Assembly: GCA_039819545.1 (NCBI GenBank)
Contig: JBCBRS010000005.1
Coordinates: 62,001 to 126,000, forward strand
Source: CALLPQ01 sp039819545
Lineage (GTDB): Bacteria > Pseudomonadota > Alphaproteobacteria > Caulobacterales > Parvularculaceae
Direction of reading: 5' to 3'
DNA length: 64,000 nt
How positions within the stretch are numbered: position 1 is the first letter of the stretch; every line of letters starts with the position of its first letter. The position numbers and the translations under genes are program-made. The notes beneath the pieces were generated by a model. The model ran no database searches and was not told the DNA's origin. It saw only the letters and a list, made by a program, of their open reading frames with translations. Shown here piece by piece: positions 1 through 9,473 of the stretch.

Positions 1-2
1 AC

Positions 3-836
3 GGGATGAATGCCGAGCATGTGGATGTGGGGTGTGCGGAAGATACAATCCACCTTCTGATGAATGCCCGCAAAGCTGGTGATCCCGTTGACGCGATCAT
101 TATCTCCGATACCCTGACGACGATCCGGTCTTTTGAGCTGCTTGAAAAACTGCAACGCAACAATCTGTGCGGTGATGCCCGGATGATCTTGTCCGCCCCC
201 GGACGGGTCGAAGAGGCAGCCATGAAAGCCATGGGCTTTGATGCGCAGATAGAGCAGCCGATCACCGATGATACGGTCTTCTCTGAACTGCGGGCCCTGA
301 TCCTCAACGAGACGGCCGTGGCGCAAGGTGATCAGGCCGCTTCAGAGGTAATCTCGCTGGCTCAGGAAGTTGCCAAAACCAAACCGTCAACGCGCCGTGT
401 GCTTGTTGCCGAAGACAATCTTGCCAATAAGCGGTTTGTTTCTGCAGTCCTCAGCTCCTTTGACGTTGAAACCGATATCGTCATGAATGGCGCAGATGCG
501 GTCGAGGCAGCCAAGAAGACAGCCTATGACTTGATCCTAATGGATGTGCATATGCCGATCATGAACGGTGTTGAGGCAACCAAGCGCATTCGTGCTGCCG
601 GTCAACTGAATGCTGAAACGACCATTGTGGCGCTGACCGCTGTGACCATGCCGGGCGATCATCAACAGTTCCTCAGGGCCGGGATGGACGATGTCCTGCC
701 CAAGCCGCTGGAATTGGCGTCGCTGCGCTCAAAGATTGCGGCAGGCCTCGACCGGTCGCAAACGCCAGCACGCACCTCGCAAGACAACAATGCGTCTGAC
801 GTTGTCGCGCCGCTGCGCCGGACTGCCGACGAATAA
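3..836 (+). CDS. C-terminal part of a two-receiver response regulator or hybrid histidine kinase (5' truncated)
   Basis: The reading frame is open to the left window edge, so only the C-terminal part is present. From the ATG at 6, residues 1-105 look like a degenerate receiver (a DTL segment around D35 replaces the usual phosphoacceptor context). Residues 130-250 are a canonical receiver with acidic pair E136/D137, phosphoacceptor D180 in LILMDVHMP and a KP near the end. Two C-terminal receivers are common in hybrid sensor kinases, so the missing part may hold a histidine kinase core. The input signal and output are unknown. A strong terminator follows immediately. Confidence 0.8.
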   Translation, partial: GMNAEHVDVGCAEDTIHLLMNARKAGDPVDAIIISDTLTTIRSFELLEKLQRNNLCGDARMILSAPGRVEEAAMKAMGFDAQIEQPITDDTVFSELRALILNETAVAQGDQAASEVISLAQEVAKTKPSTRRVLVAEDNLANKRFVSAVLSSFDVETDIVMNGADAVEAAKKTAYDLILMDVHMPIMNGVEATKRIRAAGQLNAETTIVALTAVTMPGDHQQFLRAGMDDVLPKPLELASLRSKIAAGLDRSQTPARTSQDNNASDVVAPLRRTADE

Positions 837-861
837 GACGATCACGGTCTCTCTCCGAAAG

Positions 862-893
862 GGCTCCGGCGTTCGCGTCGGGGCCTTTTTTTT
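862..893 (+). terminator. Rho-independent terminator of the two-receiver gene
   Basis: A ten-pair stem (862-871 with 876-885, two G-T pairs) closed by a TTCG tetraloop is followed by eight T residues. It sits 26 bases after the stop codon. Its T tract runs into the stop codon of the converging alkaline phosphatase gene. Confidence 0.9.
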
Positions 894-2496
894 ATTTCTT
901 TTTCCGATTGGCTCTGGCGGCGCGGCGTTTGAGGTCGAGCGCCTTTTCCATCACGTGAAAAATATAGGTTTGTTCGACCACGCCGCTAAAAAGCCAGGCT
1001 TGGGGCCCGCGGGCATAGATCGTTACGTCCTGCCCGCCATGGGTTTCTGAACGCAAGGGGATTGCGGCTGGCTGTTTGAAATCGGGGTCCGTTGTTTGCG
1101 CATCAGTCAAAAGGGGGCGAGGGCTAAAGCCGTGATTGTCCTCATGCACATGCGCACCCGGTCCATTGCCATAGGCAAGCGTGGGGTAGGGTTTGCCATC
1201 AAGGGCGAGGGAAAGCCCATTTTCGTCATTAAACTGATCATAGGGCGAGCGCACGAGGCCAAGGATGTTATTGCCCTTCACCGGGTAGCCTTGCAGCGTG
1301 ACGGTATGGCCGTGGTCTGCGGTTACAATAATCAGTGTGTCCCGGGCATCAGTTTTGCGAAGCGCAAGCGCAACCGCATCGGCGAAGGCTTGTGTATCCT
1401 TGAGTGCCCGCGCTGCATTCCCCGCATGGTGAGCATGATCAACCCTGCCGCCCTCAACCATCAGCACATACCCTTTTTTATTCTGGGTGAGGATGTCGAT
1501 TGCCGCATCCGTCATCTCCGCGAGGGATGGCTCATTTCCGGCTTTGTTCTCGGCTGTTGAGCGATCAAGCTCGTATTGCATGTGGGAGGGTTCGAACAGG
1601 CCTAAGAGCTTCAGGTTGCCCCGCCGGTCCAGCCCTTCGAACCCGGCCCGGTCAAAGATATAGGCATGATCCGCTGACTGGTCAGTCCATTCCTGGACAA
1701 GGTTACGCCCGTCCTTGCGACGACCTTTCAGAGAGGCTTTTTCCGGGTCCGTCATCTGGCGGGGAAGGAAATTTCGCCGCCCGCCGCCCATGGCCACGTC
1801 GATGCCGTCGCCATGGCTGAACTCGATCAACTGTCGGGCGATATCAACGCAACCCGCTGCGGCGTTTTCTTCAGAGAGCAGACTATCAGCTTCCCAATTC
1901 CGGTTGGCGGCATGGGCGTACATGGTCGCCGGGGTTGCGTGGGTCAGCCGTGCGGTTGAGATGATGCCCGTGGCGAGCCCTGCCTGTTCTGCTAACTCGG
2001 CCACCGTAACAATTTCGCTGCCTTTCGAGGCTGCACAGTCATCGGTTACCACGGCGTCGGCCATGGAGATCACACCGGATTTCGTTTTTACGCCGGCGAC
2101 CATGGCGGTTGCTGTGCCCGCGCTGTCAGGTGTCTGCGCATTGGTTGTGTAGGTTTTGACCATGGCAAGGTGCGGCAAAGTTTCGAACGAAAGAAAGTTT
2201 TCCTCCCCATCTTCGCCGCGGCTTTGGCCATCATAGATCCTCGCCGCTGTGATGGTTGTCGGGTCCATCCCGTCAGCGATAAAGAGGATGACATTTTTGG
2301 CGCGGCGTTTGTTGGGCTTGATCTGTGCCCGGTTTGCCATGGTGGCTTGGGCATCGTCCGTCCATTTTTGTATAAGATCATCGGCGGGCAGCGTTTGCGC
2401 GCGCGGGGCGGGCGCGAGGGCAAGGCATGCCGTGAACATTGTGGTCAGGCTCAGGGCCCGATAAGAGGCAGGGGAAAGACGACGCAGAAGGGCCAT
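892..2496 (-). CDS. phoA: Alkaline phosphatase, PhoA family (periplasmic or secreted)
   Basis: A 534-residue protein of the alkaline phosphatase superfamily that hydrolyses phosphomonoesters outside the cytoplasm to release phosphate. It begins with a signal peptide (hydrophobic residues 15-33, ending APRAQ). Visible active-site motifs are IADGMD (metal-ligand D75), the nucleophile S125 in TPDSAGTAT, GGRVDHAHHAGN, TADHGHT and a C-terminal ETHGG histidine. The C-terminus is basic (RAARANRKKK). The gene is monocistronic and converges on the two-receiver gene. Upstream I see only one weak ATGACAC-type half-site, so Pho control is plausible from the family but not shown. It could be exported by the type II system encoded further along. 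Confidence 0.93.
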   Translation of the reverse strand: MALLRRLSPASYRALSLTTMFTACLALAPAPRAQTLPADDLIQKWTDDAQATMANRAQIKPNKRRAKNVILFIADGMDPTTITAARIYDGQSRGEDGEENFLSFETLPHLAMVKTYTTNAQTPDSAGTATAMVAGVKTKSGVISMADAVVTDDCAASKGSEIVTVAELAEQAGLATGIISTARLTHATPATMYAHAANRNWEADSLLSEENAAAGCVDIARQLIEFSHGDGIDVAMGGGRRNFLPRQMTDPEKASLKGRRKDGRNLVQEWTDQSADHAYIFDRAGFEGLDRRGNLKLLGLFEPSHMQYELDRSTAENKAGNEPSLAEMTDAAIDILTQNKKGYVLMVEGGRVDHAHHAGNAARALKDTQAFADAVALALRKTDARDTLIIVTADHGHTVTLQGYPVKGNNILGLVRSPYDQFNDENGLSLALDGKPYPTLAYGNGPGAHVHEDNHGFSPRPLLTDAQTTDPDFKQPAAIPLRSETHGGQDVTIYARGPQAWLFSGVVEQTYIFHVMEKALDLKRRAARANRKKK

Positions 2497-2610
2497 GGGG
2501 AAATCCTTGAAAACGGTTTCGGTTAACCACCATCGGTATCACTGCCTGATGACACCCATATTGCAAAGCCCGATTGACCAATTGGCACTAAGAACGCCAT
2601 CCGCCCGCCT

Positions 2611-2666
2611 GGGGTCCCGCGCCTGGGGTCCCGCGCCTGGGGTCCCGCGCCTAGGGTCCCGCGCCC
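2611..2666. repeat. Four tandem copies of a 14-bp GC-rich unit
   Basis: The unit GGGGTCCCGCGCCT occurs at 2611, 2625 and 2639, with a slightly changed fourth copy at 2653. It lies between the divergent phoA and dus genes. The unit length is not a multiple of three, so an in-frame open reading frame through it is probably accidental. This argues for the later dus start at 2735. Confidence 0.85.
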
Positions 2667-2734
2667 TGGGAATAGCAACTGCGCCTTACATCCTGAACTG
2701 GCGATTTCGAAAATTGAATGGTAGGCCCCCGTCG

Positions 2735-3781
2735 ATGACACTCTCCCTCGGTCCCAACACCCTGCGCAACCGGGTTGCCGTGGCGCCTATGTCCGGCGTC
2801 TCGGATCTGGCGTTTCGGGCGGCAGCCTGGCGTGGAGGCGCCGGGCTTGTAGTGTCGGAGATGGTCGCCAGTGAAGAGTTGGTCCGCGCGCGTCCGGATG
2901 TGGTGCGCCGCGCCGAAGGGGGATGCGGGGCGGGCAGGCCTGATCCCTTCGTGATCCAGCTTGCCGGACGGGAGGCACGCTGGATGGCCGAAGGCGCAAG
3001 GCTTACTGACGCTGCTGGCGCTGATGTGATTGATATCAATATGGGCTGCCCCTCGCGGCAGGTGACGGGCGGGCTTTCCGGCTCGGCGCTTATGCGCGAT
3101 CCGGACCGGGCGCTCACCCTGATTGAGGCGGTGCTGGGCGCCACGGACAAGCCGGTTACCCTGAAAATGCGGCTCGGCTGGGACCATAATCTGTTAACCG
3201 CGCCAGAGATTGCCGCCCGCGCCGAGGCAGCTGGCATTGCCATGTTCACGGTCCATGGGCGCACGCGCAATCAGTTCTACAAAGGCACCGCCGACTGGGC
3301 AGCGGTTGCGGCGACGCGTGCCGTTATTACCCGGCCCTTGCTGGTCAATGGTGATATCGAAACGCTCGCCGATGCGCGCGCGGCGCTTGCCCAATCGGGG
3401 GCCGATGGCGTGATGATCGGGCGGGCAACCATCGGTAAACCCTGGCTCGCCGGTGCCATGGCGCGCGCGCTTGAGGCCGGCGCAGCGCACCTCACCGTAC
3501 CGGACCTGGCAACACAAACCCGGCAAATGATTGAGCATTACCGGGCAACGCTCGCACTTTACGGTGACCCGCTAGGAATTCGTATGGCGCGCAAACACCT
3601 TGCCGCCTTTATTGACCAACTCACCGCCTGGCTGGAACCCGCCGCCCAAAAAGCCTTGCGCCAGCAGCTGTGCACCAGCGCGAGCCCAAAGTCCGTGACC
3701 GCGGCACTGGAAGCGCTGGGCATGCGCGCGGAGGCTGGCGCAGCAGGGCATGATTCGCCCGGGTGCGCTGTCCCCGCTTAA
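2735..3781 (+). CDS. dusB: tRNA-dihydrouridine synthase (DusB/NifR3 type)
   Basis: FMN-dependent enzyme that reduces uridines in the tRNA D-loop. The protein from ATG 2735 has 348 residues, normal for the family. The TIM-barrel shows the N-terminal APMSGVSDLAFR motif, DINMGCPSRQVTGG with the catalytic cysteine, KMRLGWD, TVHGRTRNQFYKG and NGDI...DGVMIGRATIGKPW. The frame is open upstream to 2495, but that part crosses tandem repeats and has no family similarity. In many alphaproteobacteria this gene (nifR3) heads dusB-ntrBC-ntrYX. Here ntrY follows directly after 175 bases. Confidence 0.93.
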   Translation: MTLSLGPNTLRNRVAVAPMSGVSDLAFRAAAWRGGAGLVVSEMVASEELVRARPDVVRRAEGGCGAGRPDPFVIQLAGREARWMAEGARLTDAAGADVIDINMGCPSRQVTGGLSGSALMRDPDRALTLIEAVLGATDKPVTLKMRLGWDHNLLTAPEIAARAEAAGIAMFTVHGRTRNQFYKGTADWAAVAATRAVITRPLLVNGDIETLADARAALAQSGADGVMIGRATIGKPWLAGAMARALEAGAAHLTVPDLATQTRQMIEHYRATLALYGDPLGIRMARKHLAAFIDQLTAWLEPAAQKALRQQLCTSASPKSVTAALEALGMRAEAGAAGHDSPGCAVPA

Positions 3782-3956
3782 GCGCACAAGCAATAGAAAT
3801 GCGCCATTCGGGCAACATTTTGTGTTGATTTAAGGCAACAAAACGGTGACGATGCACTATCGTCGGTCATCCATGCGCGTGAGAAGCAGCATCTTCTCGC
3901 ACAGGGCAGCGCGAAATTGACCGGAACAGGCCGAACCAGGGCAGTGCACAGCATTT

Positions 3957-6434
3957 ATGATCATGTTGGCAATAAATAGCGTTACAGCGACATCCGGCTC
4001 GCCCCGGGCAAGACCGTTGCGCGCCGACACCGCCGAAACCCGGGGCTTTGCGCGTTGGGCGCAATCAAATCTGGTGGCTGCGCTTGTCTCCATGGTCGCG
4101 ATTTTCAGCGCCTTTATGTCCACCTGGTTTTTGCTCTCGCCGGGCGTGGAGACGACTGACCGCAATATTCTGATTGGCGTTGTCATCGGCAATATTGCCG
4201 TTGCCGGTGTGTTGTTCTTGCTTGTGGGCTCACGCATCCTGCAGGTCTGGTCGGAGCGGCGAAATCAGCTCGCTGGCTCGCGCATGCATATGCAGCTTGT
4301 GTGGCTATTTTCAGCGGTGGCGGTTGTGCCCGCCATCATTGCGTTTCTGTTTGCCTTTTCGATCCTCCAGACCAGCCTCAATGATGTTTTCAGTAAACGG
4401 ATCGATACCTACCTGAATACAGCGCGTGAGATTGCCAATGGTCTTGTGGAGACCGTTGTCTTTGATTTCAGGAATGATCTTGCGAACGCTGCCTCCGATA
4501 TCGCGCGGAACGAGCAAGCCAATATTGGATTTGACCGCACGCCGGTGAGTTTCCGCGAATATCTTGGACTGCAACTCAAAGCGCGAGAGTTTTCGGCGCT
4601 TTATCTTCTTGATGGCAACCGCACGGTGATCGCCCGGCTTGTGGCTGATGATCAGGGTGAGGCAACTTTTGGTCTGCCGGAAAAAACAGTGTTTGATCAG
4701 CTCGATGCCCGCGCTGCAGCCCTCGATGGTGATGCCGCGGCCCAGATCAATCCGGCAATCTCCAGCTTTAACGCTAATGATCAGCGCAAGCTTGATTTCT
4801 GGCGCGGGATCATCAAGCTACCGGTTTATGATGGCGGTTATCTTGTGGCCTATAAGCCAATCCTGCCAGCGGTTTCCCAGCGTTTGCGCACCGTACGCGC
4901 GGCGAGCGCTGACTGGGAAGAGGCGGTACAGGGTCGCCGCCGGGTCGAGCGTGTGTTTGTTGCTGGCTATATCATCCTGGCCCTGACGATTTTGTTTGCA
5001 GCGATCTGGGCAGCGCTTAGCGCAGCAACGCGGATTGTAAACCCGGTGAGCCGTCTTGTGGGTATGGCAGACCGTGTTTCGGCGGGAGATTTGTCGGCCC
5101 GCGTTGCATTGAAAAAACACGATGGGGAAATTGGCGCGCTTTCCCAATCCATGAACAATATGGCCTCCCAGCTGCAGACCCAGCGCAATGACCTTATTGA
5201 AACCAATAAACGGTTTGACCGGCGCCGCCGCTTTACCGAGGCGGTTCTCTCCGGGGTGTCGGCGGGCGTCTTGGGTGTGGGGGCCGATGGGCGGGTGACC
5301 ATTGCGAATTCGTCAGCCGGTGATCTTTTTGACCGGTCGTCAAACCGGCTGATTGGCGAACCGCTCCTTGATATTGCCCCGGAATTGGCACCCCTTTTTT
5401 CGCGCGCGCAGGCTGCACCCGATGACGCGGTTCTGGGCGGCGCAGCCCCGTCGCCGGAGGTTGGGGGTCAGGTTGATTTCACCCGCGATGGGCGCAATGC
5501 AACCTTGAATGTGCGCATCGTGCGCGATGATACGGGCGGCGAGGGATCCTTCGTCGTGACGCTCGACGATATCACCCAGTTGATCTCCGCACAGCGTAAT
5601 GCCGCCTGGGGGGATGTGGCCCGGCGCATCGCCCACGAGATCAAAAACCCGCTCACACCGATCCAGCTGTCGGCGGAACGCCTGCAACGCAAATATCAGG
5701 GCGAGGTTACCTCCAACCCGGAAGTCTTTGCCAAATGCACCGACACGATCATTCGCCAAGTCAACGATATTGGCCGCATGGTTGATGCGTTCTCGTCTTT
5801 CGCGCGCATGCCCGCACCGGAAATTGCACAGGAGGATGTCCGCGAGCTTGCCCGCTCGGCGCTTTTCCCGCAGCGCGTTTCCTTCCCTGAAATCGAGTTT
5901 TCGACATCCTTCCCCGAAGACCCCGTCATGGTGTCGTGCGACGGACGGCTAATCGTTCAGGCGCTGACCAACCTTGTTAAGAATGCAGCGGAATCCGTCA
6001 CCGCGCGGATCGCGCGCGCGGGTGAAAGCGAGGCCGAAACGGCCATCACACCGGGACGTATCCTCGTGCGGGTAGACACATCGGCACCCGTTAAACGGGT
6101 GAAAAATGCCGATGGCATGACGCTGACCCTGATCGCATTAGACATTATCGATAATGGCATCGGCCTGCCCAAGGCGGACCGGCACCGGCTCGTGGAGCCT
6201 TACATGACGACCCGCGACAAGGGCACGGGGCTTGGCCTCGCCATCGTGAAAAAGGTCGTTGAGGACCATGGCGGAACCATGAGTTTTGCCGATGACACAA
6301 CGCTTGGCGATCGGGGCGGCGCACGCATTACGCTGACCTTGCCGTTGGCTGAAGGGGCCGCATCGGCACAGCGCGCGCCGCATAAAGGCGACATGGGCAC
6401 GGCGGGCAAGACAACAATTCAGGCTGCAGAATGA
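3957..6434 (+). CDS. ntrY: Nitrogen regulation sensor histidine kinase NtrY
   Basis: Membrane sensor kinase of 825 residues, the partner of NtrX encoded next. The N-terminus has about three membrane segments (roughly residues 40-62, 72-93 and 113-134), then an extracytoplasmic region and another segment near 328-350. HAMP, PAS, HisKA and ATPase domains follow. The phosphoacceptor is H560 in RRIAHEIKNPLTP, with N-box NLVKNAAES and G-boxes DNGIGLP and GTGLGLAIV. NtrYX links nitrogen or redox status to respiration, envelope or cell cycle in other alphaproteobacteria; the signal here is unknown. The gene follows dusB with no ntrBC between. Confidence 0.93.
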   Translation: MIMLAINSVTATSGSPRARPLRADTAETRGFARWAQSNLVAALVSMVAIFSAFMSTWFLLSPGVETTDRNILIGVVIGNIAVAGVLFLLVGSRILQVWSERRNQLAGSRMHMQLVWLFSAVAVVPAIIAFLFAFSILQTSLNDVFSKRIDTYLNTAREIANGLVETVVFDFRNDLANAASDIARNEQANIGFDRTPVSFREYLGLQLKAREFSALYLLDGNRTVIARLVADDQGEATFGLPEKTVFDQLDARAAALDGDAAAQINPAISSFNANDQRKLDFWRGIIKLPVYDGGYLVAYKPILPAVSQRLRTVRAASADWEEAVQGRRRVERVFVAGYIILALTILFAAIWAALSAATRIVNPVSRLVGMADRVSAGDLSARVALKKHDGEIGALSQSMNNMASQLQTQRNDLIETNKRFDRRRRFTEAVLSGVSAGVLGVGADGRVTIANSSAGDLFDRSSNRLIGEPLLDIAPELAPLFSRAQAAPDDAVLGGAAPSPEVGGQVDFTRDGRNATLNVRIVRDDTGGEGSFVVTLDDITQLISAQRNAAWGDVARRIAHEIKNPLTPIQLSAERLQRKYQGEVTSNPEVFAKCTDTIIRQVNDIGRMVDAFSSFARMPAPEIAQEDVRELARSALFPQRVSFPEIEFSTSFPEDPVMVSCDGRLIVQALTNLVKNAAESVTARIARAGESEAETAITPGRILVRVDTSAPVKRVKNADGMTLTLIALDIIDNGIGLPKADRHRLVEPYMTTRDKGTGLGLAIVKKVVEDHGGTMSFADDTTLGDRGGARITLTLPLAEGAASAQRAPHKGDMGTAGKTTIQAAE

Positions 6435-6511
6435 GCAGAAGTATTTCGGCTTTGGGGTTTCAACAACGGACGGGCCGCTGGCCCACCGCGACAGCGTACA
6501 GGGTGTGTTAA

Positions 6512-7939
6512 ATGGCGATCGACGTTTTAATCGTAGATGACGAACTTGATATCCGCGAACTGGTTTCGGGTATCCTTGAAGATGAGGGGTTTGAACCGCG
6601 CACGGCGGCCAACTCCGACGACGTATTCGACGCCATAGCGGTGCGGGTGCCTTCGCTCATTATTCTTGATGTCTGGCTTCAGGGCTCGGCCATGGATGGC
6701 ATTGAGATCCTCGAAAGCCTGAAAAAGACGCATCCTGATCTGCCGGTCATTGTGATCTCCGGGCACGGTACGATTGAGACGGCCGTCGCTGCGATCCGCA
6801 AAGGCGCGTATGACTTTGTGGAAAAGCCCTTCCATGCCGACCGTCTGGTGCTCGCCGTCAACCGCGCGCTGGAGGCGACGCAACTGCGCCAGGAAAACAC
6901 CGAGCTTAAAGGTCGGATGCCCAATTGGGGGCTGGTGGGCAGTTCGGCGCTGGTGGCCAATCTCCGCAATGTAATCGACCGGGTCGCGGATTCGCGCTCG
7001 CGGGTCTTGATCTCCGGCCCGCCCGGTTCGGGCAAAGAGACCATTGCCCGTCTCCTCCATGATGCCTCATCACGGGCCAAACGCCCTTTTGTCATCGCGA
7101 GCGCAGCGCTTATCGCGCCGGAGCGGATGGAAGAAGAGCTCTTCGGCTCGGAGAATGAGGATGGTGAGCTGCGCTCCATCGGGCTGATGGAACGGGCCCA
7201 TGGCGGCACCTTGATGTTTGACGAGGTCGGCGACATGCCGCTGGAGACCCAGGCTAAAATCCTGCGGGTCCTGGTTGATCAGCGCTTCAAGCGGATTGGC
7301 GGCACGCGCCCGGTTGAGGTTGATGTGCGGATTGTCTCCACGACCTCACGGAACCTGCTGGCCGAAGCGGGCACGCCGAAGTTTCGAGAAGACCTCTTCC
7401 ATCGGCTCAATGTCGTGGGGATCCAGACCCCGCCGCTCGCCGATCATCGCGAAGATATCCCCTCACTGGTGACGTATTTTGTGGATCGGCTTGCGCGCAC
7501 CCACGGGCTGCCGAAACGTGGCTTTACCTCCGATGCCATCGCAGCGCTCCAGACCTATCAATGGCCGGGTAATGTGCGCCAGCTGCGCAACATTATTGAG
7601 CGCACGCTCATCCTTGCCGACCGTGACCGCCAGGGCGATGTGGCCTGTGATGAACTCCCGTCCGAGGTCACCGATACCGGGTTTTCGGTCTCGTCGGGCG
7701 CGGGCATGGAGCAGATTATTGCAATGCCCCTGCGTGAGGCGCGCGAGCGGTTTGAACGCGAATATCTTGTCACACAAATCAGCCGGTTTGGCGGCAATAT
7801 CTCGCGCACCGCCTCGTTTATCGGGATGGAGCGCTCCGCACTGCACCGTAAATTAAAGGCGCTGGGCGTAAGCAACAGCAATACTGGCGCGCAAGCCCCG
7901 AAAAGCGATGAAGCCGCGCAGCAACCAGCACCGGTTTAG
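6512..7939 (+). CDS. ntrX: Response regulator NtrX (GAFTGA-less NtrC family)
   Basis: 475-residue response regulator paired with NtrY. It has a receiver domain with D10/D11 and phosphoacceptor D53, an AAA+ domain with Walker A GPPGSGKET near residue 169 and Walker B GGTLMFDEVGDMP, and a C-terminal Fis-type helix-turn-helix (ISRTASFIGMERSALHRKLKALG). The L1 loop between LFGSE and the Walker B reads NEDGELRSIGLMERAH, so the sigma-54-contacting GAFTGA motif is absent. This suggests it acts without sigma-54. It starts 77 bases after ntrY and is probably co-transcribed. Confidence 0.93.
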   Translation: MAIDVLIVDDELDIRELVSGILEDEGFEPRTAANSDDVFDAIAVRVPSLIILDVWLQGSAMDGIEILESLKKTHPDLPVIVISGHGTIETAVAAIRKGAYDFVEKPFHADRLVLAVNRALEATQLRQENTELKGRMPNWGLVGSSALVANLRNVIDRVADSRSRVLISGPPGSGKETIARLLHDASSRAKRPFVIASAALIAPERMEEELFGSENEDGELRSIGLMERAHGGTLMFDEVGDMPLETQAKILRVLVDQRFKRIGGTRPVEVDVRIVSTTSRNLLAEAGTPKFREDLFHRLNVVGIQTPPLADHREDIPSLVTYFVDRLARTHGLPKRGFTSDAIAALQTYQWPGNVRQLRNIIERTLILADRDRQGDVACDELPSEVTDTGFSVSSGAGMEQIIAMPLREARERFEREYLVTQISRFGGNISRTASFIGMERSALHRKLKALGVSNSNTGAQAPKSDEAAQQPAPV

Positions 7940-8096
7940 CACAGAGCTGGGGCGCAGTTCCGAAAGGGGCGATCATCGAGCCATCCCCGGGACGCAACCA
8001 AAGCCTATTGCCCCGCGTGACGCACGGCGTTAACCCTCGCGCTGTAGGTAAAAGACCCATGCAGGTTACGAGCACCATCACAGACAGGATAAGGCG

Positions 8097-9470
8097 ATGC
8101 GGGTGATCGTCTGCGGCGCGGGGCGTGTGGGCTACGGTATTGCCCGGCGTCTGTCGCGCGAAGGCAATGATGTCATCGTGATTGATCAGTCGAAAGAGCT
8201 GGTCCGCGACATTGGTGAGCGCCTTGATGTGCGCGGGGTTGTGGGCAATTGCTGTTACCCCGATGTGCTGGCCGAGGCCGGCGCGCGTGATGCCGATATG
8301 ATTATCGCGGTGACCTTGTCTGACGAGGTCAATATGATCACCAGTCAGATTGGCCACACACTCTTTGGCATCCCCACAAAAATCGCGCGGATCAGGGCGC
8401 AAGGCTATCTCGATCCGAAATATTCCGACCTTTTTAGCCGCAATCATTTGCCCATTGATGTGATCATCTCTCCAGAACTCGCGGTCAGTGAGGCGATCAT
8501 GCAGCGCATGATTACGCCCGGCGCGTTTGATGTGGCCTCATTTGTGGACGGCAAGGTCTGGGCGGTGGGCGTTAAGTTGAATGACGATTGCCCGGTGGTC
8601 GATACCCCGCTTGACCAGCTCTACGACCTGTTTCCCGACTTGAAGGTGACCATCGTGGCGATCCGCCGGGCGGGGAAAATCTGGCGGGCCCATGGCAGCG
8701 ATCAGCTTGATGCGGGCGATCAAATCTTTTTGGTGGGCGAGCGCGAGCAGATCCCCCGCGCGCTTGATATTCTGGGGACCGCAGTCAGCCGGGCCCGGCG
8801 GATCATCATTATTGGCGGCGGCAATATCGGGCTGAATGTGGCACGGGGGCTGGAGGGGCTTGGCTCCATGAAAATTCGCCTGATCGAGGAAAATCGAAAG
8901 CGCGCTGAGTACATTGCCGAGCGTCTCGAACGCACCATCGTCCTGCAAGGCGATGGGCTCGACCGGACCTTATTGCGCGAAGCGGGCGTGGCTGATGCAG
9001 ACACGGTGATCGCACTGACCAATAATGACCAGGTCAATATTCTGGCCTCGGTGGTGGGAAAAAAGGAGGGCGCGCGGCGGGCCCTGACGCTCGTCAATGA
9101 GGAGGATTACAGCGCTGTTGGCGACGCGGTGGGTATTGACCGCACCATTGACCCGCGCGCCACCACGGTGTCCTCGATCCTCCAGCATATTCGAAAAGGC
9201 CGAATTAAAGGGCTCTACTCTCTTTTTGATGGCAGTGCAGAGATCATTGATGCCGTTGCCCTTGAAACCTCACCGCTGGTTGGCAAACCGTTGTCCGAGG
9301 CAGGCTTGCCAGATGGCGTGATTGTGGGAGCCATTTATCGCGACGGCGAGGTCATCATCAATCAGCCCGATTTTGTGGTGCAGGCGGGTGATCGCATCGT
9401 CCTGATGGCTTTACGCGAGCATGTGCGCGCGGTGGAACAGATGTTCCGCGTCAGCGTGGAATATTTCTAG
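8097..9470 (+). CDS. trkA: Trk potassium uptake system NAD-binding protein TrkA
   Basis: 457-residue cytoplasmic regulator that binds nucleotide and gates the TrkH potassium channel. It has two RCK repeats: the first Rossmann motif GAGRVGYGIA lies near residues 4-13, and the second GGGNIGLNVA near residue 240. Each is followed by a C-terminal RCK (TrkA_C) subdomain; the last ends near residue 450 with DRIVLMALREHV. Length and layout are normal. trkH starts three bases after the stop, so the two are co-transcribed. Trk genes next to ntrYX are common in alphaproteobacteria. Confidence 0.95.
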   Translation: MRVIVCGAGRVGYGIARRLSREGNDVIVIDQSKELVRDIGERLDVRGVVGNCCYPDVLAEAGARDADMIIAVTLSDEVNMITSQIGHTLFGIPTKIARIRAQGYLDPKYSDLFSRNHLPIDVIISPELAVSEAIMQRMITPGAFDVASFVDGKVWAVGVKLNDDCPVVDTPLDQLYDLFPDLKVTIVAIRRAGKIWRAHGSDQLDAGDQIFLVGEREQIPRALDILGTAVSRARRIIIIGGGNIGLNVARGLEGLGSMKIRLIEENRKRAEYIAERLERTIVLQGDGLDRTLLREAGVADADTVIALTNNDQVNILASVVGKKEGARRALTLVNEEDYSAVGDAVGIDRTIDPRATTVSSILQHIRKGRIKGLYSLFDGSAEIIDAVALETSPLVGKPLSEAGLPDGVIVGAIYRDGEVIINQPDFVVQAGDRIVLMALREHVRAVEQMFRVSVEYF

Positions 9471-9473
9471 CCC

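Noticed and set aside
2495..2734. 80-residue N-terminal extension of DusB
   Set aside because: It translates 14-bp repeats whose length is not a multiple of three and has no counterpart in the family. The ATG at 2735 gives the expected N-terminus.
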